Below, piece by piece: positions 53,488-62,735 of a stretch of DNA of 64,000 bases. The stretch is from Flavobacteriales bacterium. Lineage in GTDB: Bacteria > Bacteroidota > Bacteroidia > Flavobacteriales_D > Crocinitomicaceae. The stretch covers positions 1-64,000 of the forward strand of contig CANFJL010000007.1 in assembly GCA_947447525.1 (NCBI GenBank), read 5' to 3'. Below the pieces are notes generated by a model that was not told where the DNA came from, searched no databases, and saw only the letters and a list, made by a program, of their open reading frames with translations. Position 1 is the stretch's first letter. Each line of letters begins with the position of its first letter. Position numbers and translations under genes: made by a program.

Positions 53488-56196
53488 ATGATTTCTACAC
53501 TATTGAAATATTCTAAGTCTCTTTTATTTCTTGCCTTAACTATTGTTACCCTTGAAGCTAATGCTCAAGTTCAATTGTGCTTAGGTCAAGATGCTACTGT
53601 TTGTCCAGGACAAACAGTTACCATTACCAATTGTAATGCAGCAACCAATCCAGTCGCTGGTTTATTTCTTAATGCACCTACCAATGTCAGTTTATCAGAT
53701 GACTCCTGGTCAGCATCGGTTAATATTGGATTCCCATTTAGTTTTTATGGCAGTACCTACAACCAATGTGTAATTGGCTCCAATGGTTTAATTTCTTTCA
53801 ATCTCGCTAATGCTAGTGGATATTGTCCATGGTCTTTAGGTGGAATTGGCGCCTTGCCAAGTGCAGGTTTTGCTTCTGCAAAAAACTCCATCATGTTGAC
53901 TTATCAAGATATCAATCCTTCCCTTGGTGGACAAATTCAATATCAATGTATTGGAACAGCACCAAATAGAAGATTTGTAGTACTTTATAAGAATGTATTT
54001 ATGTTTAGTTGTACCTCTCAGTGCAACTACATGGCAATTGTACTTTACGAAACGACGAATGTATTTGAATTGCATATTGGAAATAAGCCTTTGTGTACTT
54101 CATGGAATGGTGGTTTGGCAATTCAAGGATCAGAAAATAACCCTGGTACTGTTGCGCACATCACACCAGGACGCAACAACACACAATGGGCAGCGAATCA
54201 GGACGGCAGAAGATTTACACCTACAGCACCCAACAATACTGCCACATACGGCATGGCACAAATTCCTTATCTAATGGTTTCGAGTGCTGGAACAAATTTT
54301 CTTTGGGCAAATACCCTAGGACAGACATTCCCATACAATAATGGGGTATTGAATGTGGCTCCAGTTCCAGCCGGTACCACAGGATATTTTCTCTCAGCAT
54401 CAGCATGTAATACCAGTATCGGGTCCATAACTAATGATACCACATGGTTAACGGTTGGTAATCCTACGGTTACTACCACAGCTATTCCAGATATTTGTTC
54501 TCAAGGTATAGGTTCTGTTACCGCAATACCCGGAGGATTATCCACGCCACCTTATAATATTACTTGGACACCAGGCGGCGCTACTACCGCAACAGTGAAT
54601 AACTTATTAGCAGGAACCTACACGGTTAATATGATGGATGCAAGTGGATGTCTTGCTATCGGAACTGCAGTGGTCGGAGACACACCAGCATCATACAGTG
54701 GCTCAACTACTTTAGTTTCATGCGCCGGTGGTAATGATGGAACTGCTACTGCTAACATAATCCCTGCTGCAGCAGCAACTACATATCAATGGAGTAATGG
54801 ACAGACTACACAAACCGCAGTTGGATTAACAGCAGGTGCTTATAATTGTATAGTTTCTTCCAATACAGGTTGTTCGGATACAGTTTTTCTAACAGTTACT
54901 GAGATTCCTGCTATGACCTTAAGCGTAACAAATCTTGTAGATGCCAATTGTAATTCAATCAATAATGGTTCAGCAACAATTACGACACAACTTGGTACAG
55001 CTCCTTACATTTACAATTGGGACAATTCCATTTCAACAACCAATACGGCTAATGATTTAGGCGCTGGATTACAGACTATAATTGTTCAAGATGCTTTAGG
55101 ATGTTTAGATACGATTACACTAACCATTAACGAGCCGTCACCGCTTAATATTTCCGTGATCACTCCTGACACAATGATTTGTCCAGAAGCTTCGATTAAC
55201 CTTACCGCAATTGGCACAGGTGGATCTTCTCCTTATATTTATACTTGGACAGAAAATGGTAATTACCATAGTGTTGGACAAACAACTTTGGTAGATCCTG
55301 CCAATTCAAACACACAATATTGTTTGACTTTAAGTGAGCAATGTGGTTCACCAACCACCAATGCATGTTTAACAATTACTTTCCCTACTCCAATAATACC
55401 TGATGTTACTCCAAACATTCCAATTGCTTGTATGCCCGGAGCGTTTATCTTCAGCAACACATCGCAAAATGCTATAGAAACAGCTCAAACAGTATACAAC
55501 TTCTCCAATGGTGATGTTCAAACTGCTGTTGGAACTCAAGATGTTGCTAATACCTTCCCACTTCCTGGATTGTATAGCGTAAACATGATTACAACTTCTA
55601 TATACGGTTGTGTTTATTCTGGCTCTGTGACAGACATTGTTGAAGTAACTCCAATCCCAACAGCTGATTTTACCTTATCAAAGAATCCTGCTACTTGGTT
55701 TGAGACTTCAATTCAAACCAATGATAATTCTGAAGGAAATATCGTAGACTGGCAATGGTCAAGCGTTGGTGCCGTATCTGTAATTGAAAACAGTTCTTCT
55801 GCAATTGTTACGTATCCGGAAGGTGTTGTAGGTCATTATCAAATAATGTTAATCGTAACAACAGCGCAAGGTTGTTCTGATTCTGCCATGGTAGATGTTG
55901 AAATTATTCCAGATGTTGTTTTTTATGCACCAAACACTTTCACACCAGATGACGATGAGCACAATCAAACTTGGTATATATATGTTGAAGGAATTGATCA
56001 ACAAAGTTTTGATTTAAAAGTATATGACCGTTGGGGTGAGATTATCTGGGAAAGTCATGATACTCATGCCGAATGGGATGGAACTTACAATGGAAAACTT
56101 GTCACCTCAGGTGTTTATAATTGGACTGCTTGGTACAAAGAAAAAGACAATGATGGCAAGAAAGTATTGAATGGTTATATTAATGTATTGAGATAA
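53488..56196 (+). CDS. Large exported protein with SprB repeats and T9SS sorting domain
   Basis: 902 residues. Signal peptide of about 26 residues (ends EANAQ|VQL). Residues 40-260 form a nidogen-like/adhesion region (LSDDSWSASVNIGFPFSFYG, NGGLAIQGSENNPGTVAH). Three SprB-type repeats span about 335-540, each with a Cys start, a Gly/Ser/Thr-rich core with a W and a terminal GC. A PKD-like domain is at about 722-800. The last 90 residues (APNTFTPDDDEHN, LKVYDRWGEIIWES, WDGTYNGK, SGVYNWT) are the CHU_C gliding motility-associated, type-B sorting domain. So it is very likely secreted by the type IX system to the cell surface, as an adhesin. Confidence 0.93.
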   Translation: MISTLLKYSKSLLFLALTIVTLEANAQVQLCLGQDATVCPGQTVTITNCNAATNPVAGLFLNAPTNVSLSDDSWSASVNIGFPFSFYGSTYNQCVIGSNGLISFNLANASGYCPWSLGGIGALPSAGFASAKNSIMLTYQDINPSLGGQIQYQCIGTAPNRRFVVLYKNVFMFSCTSQCNYMAIVLYETTNVFELHIGNKPLCTSWNGGLAIQGSENNPGTVAHITPGRNNTQWAANQDGRRFTPTAPNNTATYGMAQIPYLMVSSAGTNFLWANTLGQTFPYNNGVLNVAPVPAGTTGYFLSASACNTSIGSITNDTTWLTVGNPTVTTTAIPDICSQGIGSVTAIPGGLSTPPYNITWTPGGATTATVNNLLAGTYTVNMMDASGCLAIGTAVVGDTPASYSGSTTLVSCAGGNDGTATANIIPAAAATTYQWSNGQTTQTAVGLTAGAYNCIVSSNTGCSDTVFLTVTEIPAMTLSVTNLVDANCNSINNGSATITTQLGTAPYIYNWDNSISTTNTANDLGAGLQTIIVQDALGCLDTITLTINEPSPLNISVITPDTMICPEASINLTAIGTGGSSPYIYTWTENGNYHSVGQTTLVDPANSNTQYCLTLSEQCGSPTTNACLTITFPTPIIPDVTPNIPIACMPGAFIFSNTSQNAIETAQTVYNFSNGDVQTAVGTQDVANTFPLPGLYSVNMITTSIYGCVYSGSVTDIVEVTPIPTADFTLSKNPATWFETSIQTNDNSEGNIVDWQWSSVGAVSVIENSSSAIVTYPEGVVGHYQIMLIVTTAQGCSDSAMVDVEIIPDVVFYAPNTFTPDDDEHNQTWYIYVEGIDQQSFDLKVYDRWGEIIWESHDTHAEWDGTYNGKLVTSGVYNWTAWYKEKDNDGKKVLNGYINVLR
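54490..55101 (+). repeat. Three SprB-like protein repeats (coding)
   Basis: Three tandem, diverged repeats of about 60-70 codons in the preceding protein (beginning around DICSQG, VSCAGG and DANCNS). Each repeat carries an N-terminal Cys and a C-terminal GC. SprB itself has many such repeats; three is a low number. Confidence 0.7.
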
Positions 56197-56201
56197 TAAT
56201 C

Positions 56202-56954
56202 ATGAAGAAAAATTATATAGTAGGTTTAATTTTCGTTGCAATCACACTTTCATCTTGTGATGTATTAACTCAAATTCCTAAGGTAAATCTTAAAGAAAAT
56301 TTAAATACAGTTTTACAGCCAGCAGCTCCTACTTTAAGTAATGAGGAAGTGATTTCTGGATTAAAGGAAGCACTGAACGTTGGAATCAAAAACGCAAGTT
56401 CCTTAACATCGATTACAGATGGATTTTTAAAAAACGAAGCGATTCGCTTACCCTTCCCTCCGGATGCCATTAAGGTAAAAGAAAAAGCGCTAAATCTTGG
56501 ACTAACCAATCAAGTAGATAAGTTTGAAACTACACTTAATCGAGCTGCAGAAGAAGCTACAAAAGAGGCTTTACCTATCTTTATTGATGCCATTAAAAAC
56601 ATGTCCGTACAAGATGGTTTTGCCATATTAAAAGGTGGCGAAGGAGCAGCAACAAAGTTCTTGAAAGACCAAACAACAGCTGCACTTCATACAGCATTTC
56701 TTCCTAAGGTAAAAGAAGCAACTGCAAAGGTGAAATTAACGGAATATTGGAATCCTATTTTAACAAAATACAATACTGCTGCAAGCCTAACAGGTGGCGA
56801 GAAAATAAATCCAGATTTAGATGCTTTCATTACACAGAAAGCAATTGAAGGATTATTCCATATGATTGCCATTGAAGAAAATAAGATTCGTGTTGATCCT
56901 TTGGCTCGCGTTAGTGATTTGCTTGCTAAAGTGTTTGGAAGTCTAAACAAATAA
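56202..56954 (+). CDS. DUF4197 lipoprotein
   Basis: 250 residues: signal sequence with lipobox TLSSC (Cys19), then helices with LSNEEVISGLKEALNVGI, AIRLPFPPDAIKVKEKAL and FETTLNRAAEEATKEALPIF, the DUF4197 pattern. Function unknown; a periplasmic lipoprotein. It starts 5 bases after the T9SS-substrate stop and is probably cotranscribed. Confidence 0.9.
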   Translation: MKKNYIVGLIFVAITLSSCDVLTQIPKVNLKENLNTVLQPAAPTLSNEEVISGLKEALNVGIKNASSLTSITDGFLKNEAIRLPFPPDAIKVKEKALNLGLTNQVDKFETTLNRAAEEATKEALPIFIDAIKNMSVQDGFAILKGGEGAATKFLKDQTTAALHTAFLPKVKEATAKVKLTEYWNPILTKYNTAASLTGGEKINPDLDAFITQKAIEGLFHMIAIEENKIRVDPLARVSDLLAKVFGSLNK

Positions 56955-56955
56955 C

Positions 56956-57822
56956 TTGATTACTTTTCCTCCGACAGAACTAGTCCTTGATAAACATGGA
57001 AAAGTATATCATCTAGGAATTTCCCCTGATGTATTAGCTGAAAAAATAATATTAGTGGGCGACCAAGATCGTGTCGCTATCGTATCGTCCTTATTTGATA
57101 CGATAGACTTTAAGTCACAGAATAGAGAGTTTGTTTGCCACACAGGATACTTTAAAGGGAAACGAATTACGGCCTTATCTACAGGAATTGGTACAGATAA
57201 TATTGATATTACGCTAAATGAATTAGATGCATTAGCAAATATTGATTTAAAAACAAGGACAGAACTACCGAATAAAAAAAGTCTAGAAATAGTTAGAATT
57301 GGCACCTGTGGAATCCTACAAAAATCGATTCCTATACACAGTTATATTATTAGTGATTATGCATTAGGTTTGGATAATGTAGCTCACTTTTATCAAATTG
57401 AGTACAGCGAAAAAGAACTTTATCTTCAGGAGCAACTAAGTGAATTTCTAAAATTACCCAAGGCAATTGTACCTTATGTTGCCGCTGGTGACGAAACTTT
57501 AGCACATAGATTACAATCCTCTAATTCATTTTCGGGAATTACAATAACAGCATCCGGTTTTTATGGACCACAAGGCAGACAATTAAGACTTAAAAATAGT
57601 ACCGAAAATCTTCAATTGAAGTTGGGGCAATTTAATATGAATGGCTTACTCGTTTGTAATTTTGAAATGGAAAGTTCCGCCTTATTCATTCTAGGAAAAG
57701 CCTTAGGACATAGATGTTCAACAATATGCTTGGGAATTGCCAATCGGCCGAATCTAGAATTCTCAAAAGAGCATGCAACAGAAATGAAAGAACTCATTTT
57801 GCATGTCCTTGAAAAAATATAA
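56956..57822 (+). CDS. Nucleoside phosphorylase
   Basis: 288 residues of the uridine/purine phosphorylase (NP-I) family: IILVGDQDRVAIV (phosphate site), GIGTDNIDITLNELDAL, IVRIGTCGIL and CNFEMESSALFILG (nucleoside site). It splits nucleosides to base and pentose 1-phosphate. The start must be the TTG one base after the DUF4197 stop; no in-frame ATG occurs before residue 200 and a stop lies four codons upstream. Confidence 0.9.
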   Translation: MITFPPTELVLDKHGKVYHLGISPDVLAEKIILVGDQDRVAIVSSLFDTIDFKSQNREFVCHTGYFKGKRITALSTGIGTDNIDITLNELDALANIDLKTRTELPNKKSLEIVRIGTCGILQKSIPIHSYIISDYALGLDNVAHFYQIEYSEKELYLQEQLSEFLKLPKAIVPYVAAGDETLAHRLQSSNSFSGITITASGFYGPQGRQLRLKNSTENLQLKLGQFNMNGLLVCNFEMESSALFILGKALGHRCSTICLGIANRPNLEFSKEHATEMKELILHVLEKI

Positions 57823-57823
57823 A

Positions 57824-58348
57824 TTACTTTAAAAATTTATCGATGGTAATATGAAGATTTAAGCCTCTTAACTCTTGACCTTGTGCAATTATATTGCCTT
57901 CACCATCAATCAAAAACGCACTAGGTATAGAATTCACACCATAAATAGCAGCAACTTTACCTTCTTTATCAATGCCGTGATTTTTCCAAATCAATTTATC
58001 ATTTACAATGGCATTCTTCCAAGCTGAGATATCACGATCAAGAGAAACACTAAAAACTTCGAATCCCTTAGCGTTAGTGAATTTTTGTGATTTATATTTC
58101 GTGTATGCTTCCGTTACGATTGGACTCTCCTTGCGACAGGGACCACACCAAGAAGCCCAAAAATCAATGAGTACTAATTTCCCTTTCAATTTTGAAAGCT
58201 TTATTAATTTTCCGCTTGGAGATTCAAGAACAATTTCAGGAGCTATTGATTTTACTGGTAAAGATTGCTCTTTATTGAAACAAAAACCGACACAGAATAA
58301 ACTTAATAGTAGTCCTGTAAAAATAATTAAATTGATTTTAGACTTCAT
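57824..58348 (-). CDS. TlpA-like thioredoxin-family protein
   Basis: 174 residues. N-terminal signal or anchor (LIIFTGLLLSLFCVGFCF), then the redoxin fold with IDFWASWCGPCRKE (active Cys68/Cys71) and a cis-Pro in VNSIPSAFLID. A periplasmic thiol oxidoreductase for cytochrome maturation or disulfide reduction. The Cys23 after the helix could also act as a lipobox Cys. Its ATG overlaps the murA stop by one base. Confidence 0.9.
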   Translation of the reverse strand: MKSKINLIIFTGLLLSLFCVGFCFNKEQSLPVKSIAPEIVLESPSGKLIKLSKLKGKLVLIDFWASWCGPCRKESPIVTEAYTKYKSQKFTNAKGFEVFSVSLDRDISAWKNAIVNDKLIWKNHGIDKEGKVAAIYGVNSIPSAFLIDGEGNIIAQGQELRGLNLHITIDKFLK

Positions 58349-59655
58349 TAACCTATTCTTCTAATATCAGCACCAATATTATTCAATCGAATCTCAATAT
58401 CTTGATAACCACGATCAATTTGCTCAATATTATGAATGGTACTTTTTCCTTCGGCAGAAAGAGCAGCAATAAGAAGTGATACGCCAGCGCGAATATCAGG
58501 AGATGTCATGCTTATCCCTTTTAAGGAATGCTCTCTATTCATGCCAATAACAGTGGCTCTATGTGGATCACACAAAATTATCTGAGCACCCATATCAATC
58601 AACTTATCGACAAAAAAGAGTCGAGATTCAAACATTTTTTGATGAATCAAAACAGAACCTTTAGCTTGAGAGGCAACCACCAAAATAATAGACAATAAAT
58701 CTGGAGTAAATCCAGGCCAAGGGGCATCATAAATAGTTAGAATGGATCCATCAATAAAGGTTTCAATTTCATAATGCTCTTGAGCCGGAATATAAATATC
58801 ATCTCCTCTTCTTTCCAATTTAATCCCTAATCTTCTGAATACATTTGGAATAATACCTAGATTGTCCCAACTAACATCTTTAATGGTAATTTCTGACTTT
58901 GTCATGGCTGCCAGACCAATAAAACTTCCAATTTCAATCATGTCAGGAAGTACCCGATGAAAACAACCTTTCAATTCCTTCACTCCTTCAATATGTAGCA
59001 TGTTTGAAGCGATACCAGTAATTTTGGCACCCATAGAATTCAACATCTTACATAATTGCTGAATATAAGGTTCGCATGCAGCATTATAAAAAGTAGTTTT
59101 ACCTTCCGCTAAAACTGCAGCCATTAGTATATTTGCCGTTCCGGTAACAGACGCTTCATCTAAATGAATGTAAGCTCCTTTTAATTTTTTCGCTTCGACA
59201 GAATAAAAATGTTCTCCTGCATCGTAATTAAATTTGGCTCCTAACAAGGCAAATCCCTCAAAATGAGTATCCAAACGACGACGACCAATTTTGTCACCTC
59301 CTGGTTTTGGAATAAAACCTTTACCGTATCTTGCCAGTAAAGGACCAACAATCATAATTGATCCTCGTAAGGAGGATGCACGTAACTTAAAATCCTCACT
59401 TGCCAAATAATCAAAATCAATTTCTTTAGCTTGAAAAATATAAGTTCCTTTTTCAACTTTCTCCACTTTGACGCCCATTGCTTGAAGCAAAGAAATTAAT
59501 TTTACAACATCAACAATGTCTGGAACATTAGAAATGGTAACTTTTTCAGCAGTTAAGAGTGGTGCACACAAAACTTGAAGCGCTTCGTTTTTTGCGCCTT
59601 GAGGAATTAGTTCCCCTTTAAGTGGTTTTCCACCAAAAATTTCAAATGATGCCAT
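58348..59655 (-). CDS. murA: UDP-GlcNAc 1-carboxyvinyltransferase with Cys-to-Asp active site
   Basis: 435 residues of the EPSP synthase-like fold. LKGELIPQGAKNEALQVL at the start, RASSLRGSIMIVGPLLAR, the loop PGGDKIGRRRLDTH and HIDRG-type IEQIDRGYQDIE near the end are present. It transfers enolpyruvate from PEP to UDP-GlcNAc, committing to peptidoglycan. In E. coli the loop is GGCTIG with Cys115; here the matching residue is Asp121. That Asp form is naturally insensitive to fosfomycin in other bacteria. Part of a purL-led unit. Confidence 0.96.
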   Translation of the reverse strand: MASFEIFGGKPLKGELIPQGAKNEALQVLCAPLLTAEKVTISNVPDIVDVVKLISLLQAMGVKVEKVEKGTYIFQAKEIDFDYLASEDFKLRASSLRGSIMIVGPLLARYGKGFIPKPGGDKIGRRRLDTHFEGFALLGAKFNYDAGEHFYSVEAKKLKGAYIHLDEASVTGTANILMAAVLAEGKTTFYNAACEPYIQQLCKMLNSMGAKITGIASNMLHIEGVKELKGCFHRVLPDMIEIGSFIGLAAMTKSEITIKDVSWDNLGIIPNVFRRLGIKLERRGDDIYIPAQEHYEIETFIDGSILTIYDAPWPGFTPDLLSIILVVASQAKGSVLIHQKMFESRLFFVDKLIDMGAQIILCDPHRATVIGMNREHSLKGISMTSPDIRAGVSLLIAALSAEGKSTIHNIEQIDRGYQDIEIRLNNIGADIRRIG

Positions 59656-59658
59656 TAG

Positions 59659-60288
59659 TTATCTTTTAATAAATTTCTTTTTTTGTTTTTGCTTAAAATT
59701 AGGTCGGTTCACTGGTTTCTTGTTCAGCCCCATAACTTTTAAAAGCGTACTGGTGTGAACCAATTCATCTGGATTTTCTAAGACCAATTCTCCATTGGAC
59801 AATTCTTTAAGGTGATCAGCAATTACATTGTTTTCGACAGCATCATTGTTGTGCGCTAAATACTGTTTTTTCATAAAATTCGCCATCGTATTTTTTAAAT
59901 ACTCCTTCTCCTTTTCGTCCGTAATATCTTTAGAATCCACCAAAATGGTCTGGGTATATTTTCCGTAATGACCATACTTAATTGTACCTTTTGGATACGC
60001 CATACGCATTGGTTTTTCATTGAGCGTCTCCGGCATTGGGATTTCATATGGAGAATCTACATCCAACATAAAGTCTGACATCACGAATAAATGTGTCCAT
60101 AATTTATGACGGTAATCATCGACATCTCTCAAGTGAGGGTTTAATTGTCCCATCACTTCTATAATTGCAATTGCGGCTCTATTGCGTTCTTTTTTATCCT
60201 CAATTTCCATTGCATGCGCAATCATATTTTGGACATTTCTACCGTATTCTGGCAGAATTAACTTCCCGCGTGTTGTATTATATTCCAT
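59659..60288 (-). CDS. DUF4290 protein
   Basis: 209 residues: helical core (EYGRNVQNMIAHAMEIEDKK, QLNPHLRDVDDYRHKLWTHL) and a very basic tail (FKQKQKKKFIKR). The core matches DUF4290, a Bacteroidota family usually located upstream of murA. Function unknown. The basic tail suggests nucleic-acid or membrane-phosphate contact. Gaps of 3 bases to both neighbours make an operon certain in practice. Confidence 0.93.
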   Translation of the reverse strand: MEYNTTRGKLILPEYGRNVQNMIAHAMEIEDKKERNRAAIAIIEVMGQLNPHLRDVDDYRHKLWTHLFVMSDFMLDVDSPYEIPMPETLNEKPMRMAYPKGTIKYGHYGKYTQTILVDSKDITDEKEKEYLKNTMANFMKKQYLAHNNDAVENNVIADHLKELSNGELVLENPDELVHTSTLLKVMGLNKKPVNRPNFKQKQKKKFIKR

Positions 60289-60291
60289 GAT

Positions 60292-62535
60292 TTAATTTTT
60301 ATTTTCTAGGATATTACCTAAGGCATTATTATAAATTTCTTTTGCTTCAGCAATGAAACCAAAATGCTCTTCATCAATCTGCATTTTTCCTTTGGTCACA
60401 TGTCCAAGTAAAGTCATATTTACATTCTGAGTGAGCATAAATTCAATAAAAGCATCTTCATCATCTTCCGTTACCGTAGCAACTACCCTACCCTGTCCTT
60501 CACCAAATAAGAAGGCGTCAACGCGTATTTCAGAATCTGTAACGATATCAAAACCAAGATTTCCAGGCAAAGACATTTCAACTAAGGTAACATAAAGTCC
60601 ACCATCGGAAACATCATGAACGGCATTTACCAATTTTTCTTTTATCAATAATTGAACTGTTGCTTGCATATCGAATTCCTTATCCAAATCAAAATAAGGA
60701 GCAGGAGATGCTTTAACACCCAGATAAGTAGCCAGATACTCAGAAGATGAAATGTCGTTATGATATTCACCAATTAAGAAAATTAGATCTCCTTTTCCTT
60801 TAAAATCAAGGGTCATAACATTATCTTTATTAGGAACAATTCCTATCATTCCAATCGTAGGTGTTGGGAAAACAGGAACTTCTTTTCCATTGATAACCGA
60901 TTGATTGTAGAAAGAAACATTACCACCTGTTACAGGAGTTGAGAACTTAATACAGGCAGCACTCATTCCCTTAATTGCTCCAACAAATTGCCAATAAGAT
61001 TCAGGATTGTAAGGATTGCCAAAATTCAAACAATTTGTTATTGCAGAGGGTATTCCACCTGAGCAGACAATATTTCTAGCTGCTTCAGCAACTGCAATCA
61101 TTGTTCCAACTTCTGGATCAGCATTGACAAATCGAGAATTACAATCAACTGTCAAACTCAGACCTTTTTCTGTTCCATTAATAAAAACTACTCCAGCATC
61201 AGAAGGTCTATTGGTTGTCATTGTTCTTGCACCAACCATAGAATCATATTGTTCATAGATCCATTTTTTGGAAGCGATGTTCGGTAATGCAAGCATTTTA
61301 AATGCTAATTCCTTGATATTTTGCGGTTGTTCAATAGTATCAATATCAAACTTTTTATATTCATTATAGTAGGCCGGTTCAGAATAGTCTCTTTTATATT
61401 GAGGAGCACCTCCACCAAGTACCAATGATTCTGCAGGAACATCTCCAACCAGTTGATCGTGCATGTAATAACGAATACGACCCGTGTCAGTTACTTTCCC
61501 AATCTCAGCAGCATGTAAATCCCATTTATCAAAAATCGCTTTAACAGTTTCTTCTTCTCCTTTTCTTACCACAACAAGCATACGCTCTTGCGATTCAGAC
61601 AAAAGTATTTCATAAGGTAGCATATTTTCTTGTCTCGTCGGAACCAAATCAAGATTTATTTCCATACCCACATTTCCAGCGGCAGACATCTCACATGTAG
61701 AACAAGTAATTCCCGCTGCACCCATATCTTGCATTCCAACAATAGCATTAGTTGTAGCCAATTCCATTGTTGCCTCTAGTAATAATTTTTCCATAAATGG
61801 ATCCCCTACTTGAACTGAAGGTAAGTCATTAGCAGAATCTTCTGTAATATCTTTCGATGCAAATGCTGCACCTGCAATACCATCTTTTCCAGTGGCAGAA
61901 CCCACTATGAATACAGGATTCCCAGGACCTTTAGCAGTAGCCGAAATTATTTTCTTGGTATCAATAATACCTGCTGAAAACGCATTTACTAGGGGATTGG
62001 TATTGTATGATTCATCAAAGAAAACTTCACCTCCAACAATTGGAATACCAAAAGCATTTCCATAATCTCCAATTCCTTTAACCACTCCTTTAACCAACCA
62101 CATGGTTCTAGCCTCTTGGATATTTCCAAAACGCAACGAATTCAACTGAGCAATTGGTCTAGCTCCCATGGTAAAAATATCACGATTGATCCCTCCCACT
62201 CCAGTTGCAGCACCTTGATAAGGTTCTAAAGCACTAGGATGATTATGAGATTCGATTTTGAATACACATCCTAATCCACCACCAATATCAACCAAACCAG
62301 CGTTCTCTTCCCCTGCTTTAATTAACATGTGTGGTCCATCCTTGGGTAATGTTTTTAACCAAAGGATTGAATTTTTATAAGAACAATGTTCAGACCACAT
62401 CACAGAATAAATTGCAGTCTCTGTAAAATTCGGTGTGCGTCCAAGAATTTCTTTAATCATTTCAAACTCATCGGCCCGAAGACCTAATTCAATTGCTTGT
62501 TCAAGCGTAGCCTCAATGTGCAAGGTGTTTTCCAT
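60292..62535 (-). CDS. purL: Phosphoribosylformylglycinamidine synthase, PurL subunit
   Basis: 747 residues, the length of the small (B. subtilis-type) PurL, which needs PurQ and Pur[60 protein letters not shown] and VHDVSDGGL are present. It makes formylglycinamidine ribotide in purine synthesis. The start is the ATG (MENTLHIEA) 18 bases from the -7 box; an ATG five codons upstream would sit almost on the transcription start, and the frame is open further but lacks conservation. Confidence 0.96.
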   Translation of the reverse strand: MENTLHIEATLEQAIELGLRADEFEMIKEILGRTPNFTETAIYSVMWSEHCSYKNSILWLKTLPKDGPHMLIKAGEENAGLVDIGGGLGCVFKIESHNHPSALEPYQGAATGVGGINRDIFTMGARPIAQLNSLRFGNIQEARTMWLVKGVVKGIGDYGNAFGIPIVGGEVFFDESYNTNPLVNAFSAGIIDTKKIISATAKGPGNPVFIVGSATGKDGIAGAAFASKDITEDSANDLPSVQVGDPFMEKLLLEATMELATTNAIVGMQDMGAAGITCSTCEMSAAGNVGMEINLDLVPTRQENMLPYEILLSESQERMLVVVRKGEEETVKAIFDKWDLHAAEIGKVTDTGRIRYYMHDQLVGDVPAESLVLGGGAPQYKRDYSEPAYYNEYKKFDIDTIEQPQNIKELAFKMLALPNIASKKWIYEQYDSMVGARTMTTNRPSDAGVVFINGTEKGLSLTVDCNSRFVNADPEVGTMIAVAEAARNIVCSGGIPSAITNCLNFGNPYNPESYWQFVGAIKGMSAACIKFSTPVTGGNVSFYNQSVINGKEVPVFPTPTIGMIGIVPNKDNVMTLDFKGKGDLIFLIGEYHNDISSSEYLATYLGVKASPAPYFDLDKEFDMQATVQLLIKEKLVNAVHDVSDGGLYVTLVEMSLPGNLGFDIVTDSEIRVDAFLFGEGQGRVVATVTEDDEDAFIEFMLTQNVNMTLLGHVTKGKMQIDEEHFGFIAEAKEIYNNALGNILENKN

Positions 62536-62552
62536 ATCTAATTTTTGCATTA

Positions 62553-62560
62553 CAAAAGTA
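62553..62560 (-). promoter_or_regulatory. -7 box of the purL-murA unit
   Basis: The minus strand reads TACTTTTG, a perfect TAnnTTTG, 17 bases before the chosen purL ATG. It helps decide that start. Confidence 0.42.
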
Positions 62561-62709
62561 GCGATTATATTATGAAAATAACGAGAAATCACAATGATTA
62601 ACAAGCATTTTTCAACAAGTAATAAAGTAGTATTTATAATTATCAATTCTCACACAGAAAAATTGCAGGTAATAAAAACTAAATGAGCAGAAATTTGATC
62701 AATTTTCAT

Positions 62710-62717
62710 TAATTTTG
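62710..62717 (+). promoter_or_regulatory. -7 box of the dihydrolipoyl dehydrogenase gene
   Basis: TAATTTTG, a perfect TAnnTTTG, followed by a C, 18 bases before the ATG. TTTG at 62694-62697 is too close to be a standard -33 element. Confidence 0.42.
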
Positions 62718-62735
62718 CTCTCTAAAATTGAAGGT

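Noticed and set aside
62536-62646. 37-residue N-terminal extension of PurL
   Set aside because: The extension lies upstream of and across the likely -7 box, lacks conservation with PurL, and the ATG at 62535 fits the family start.
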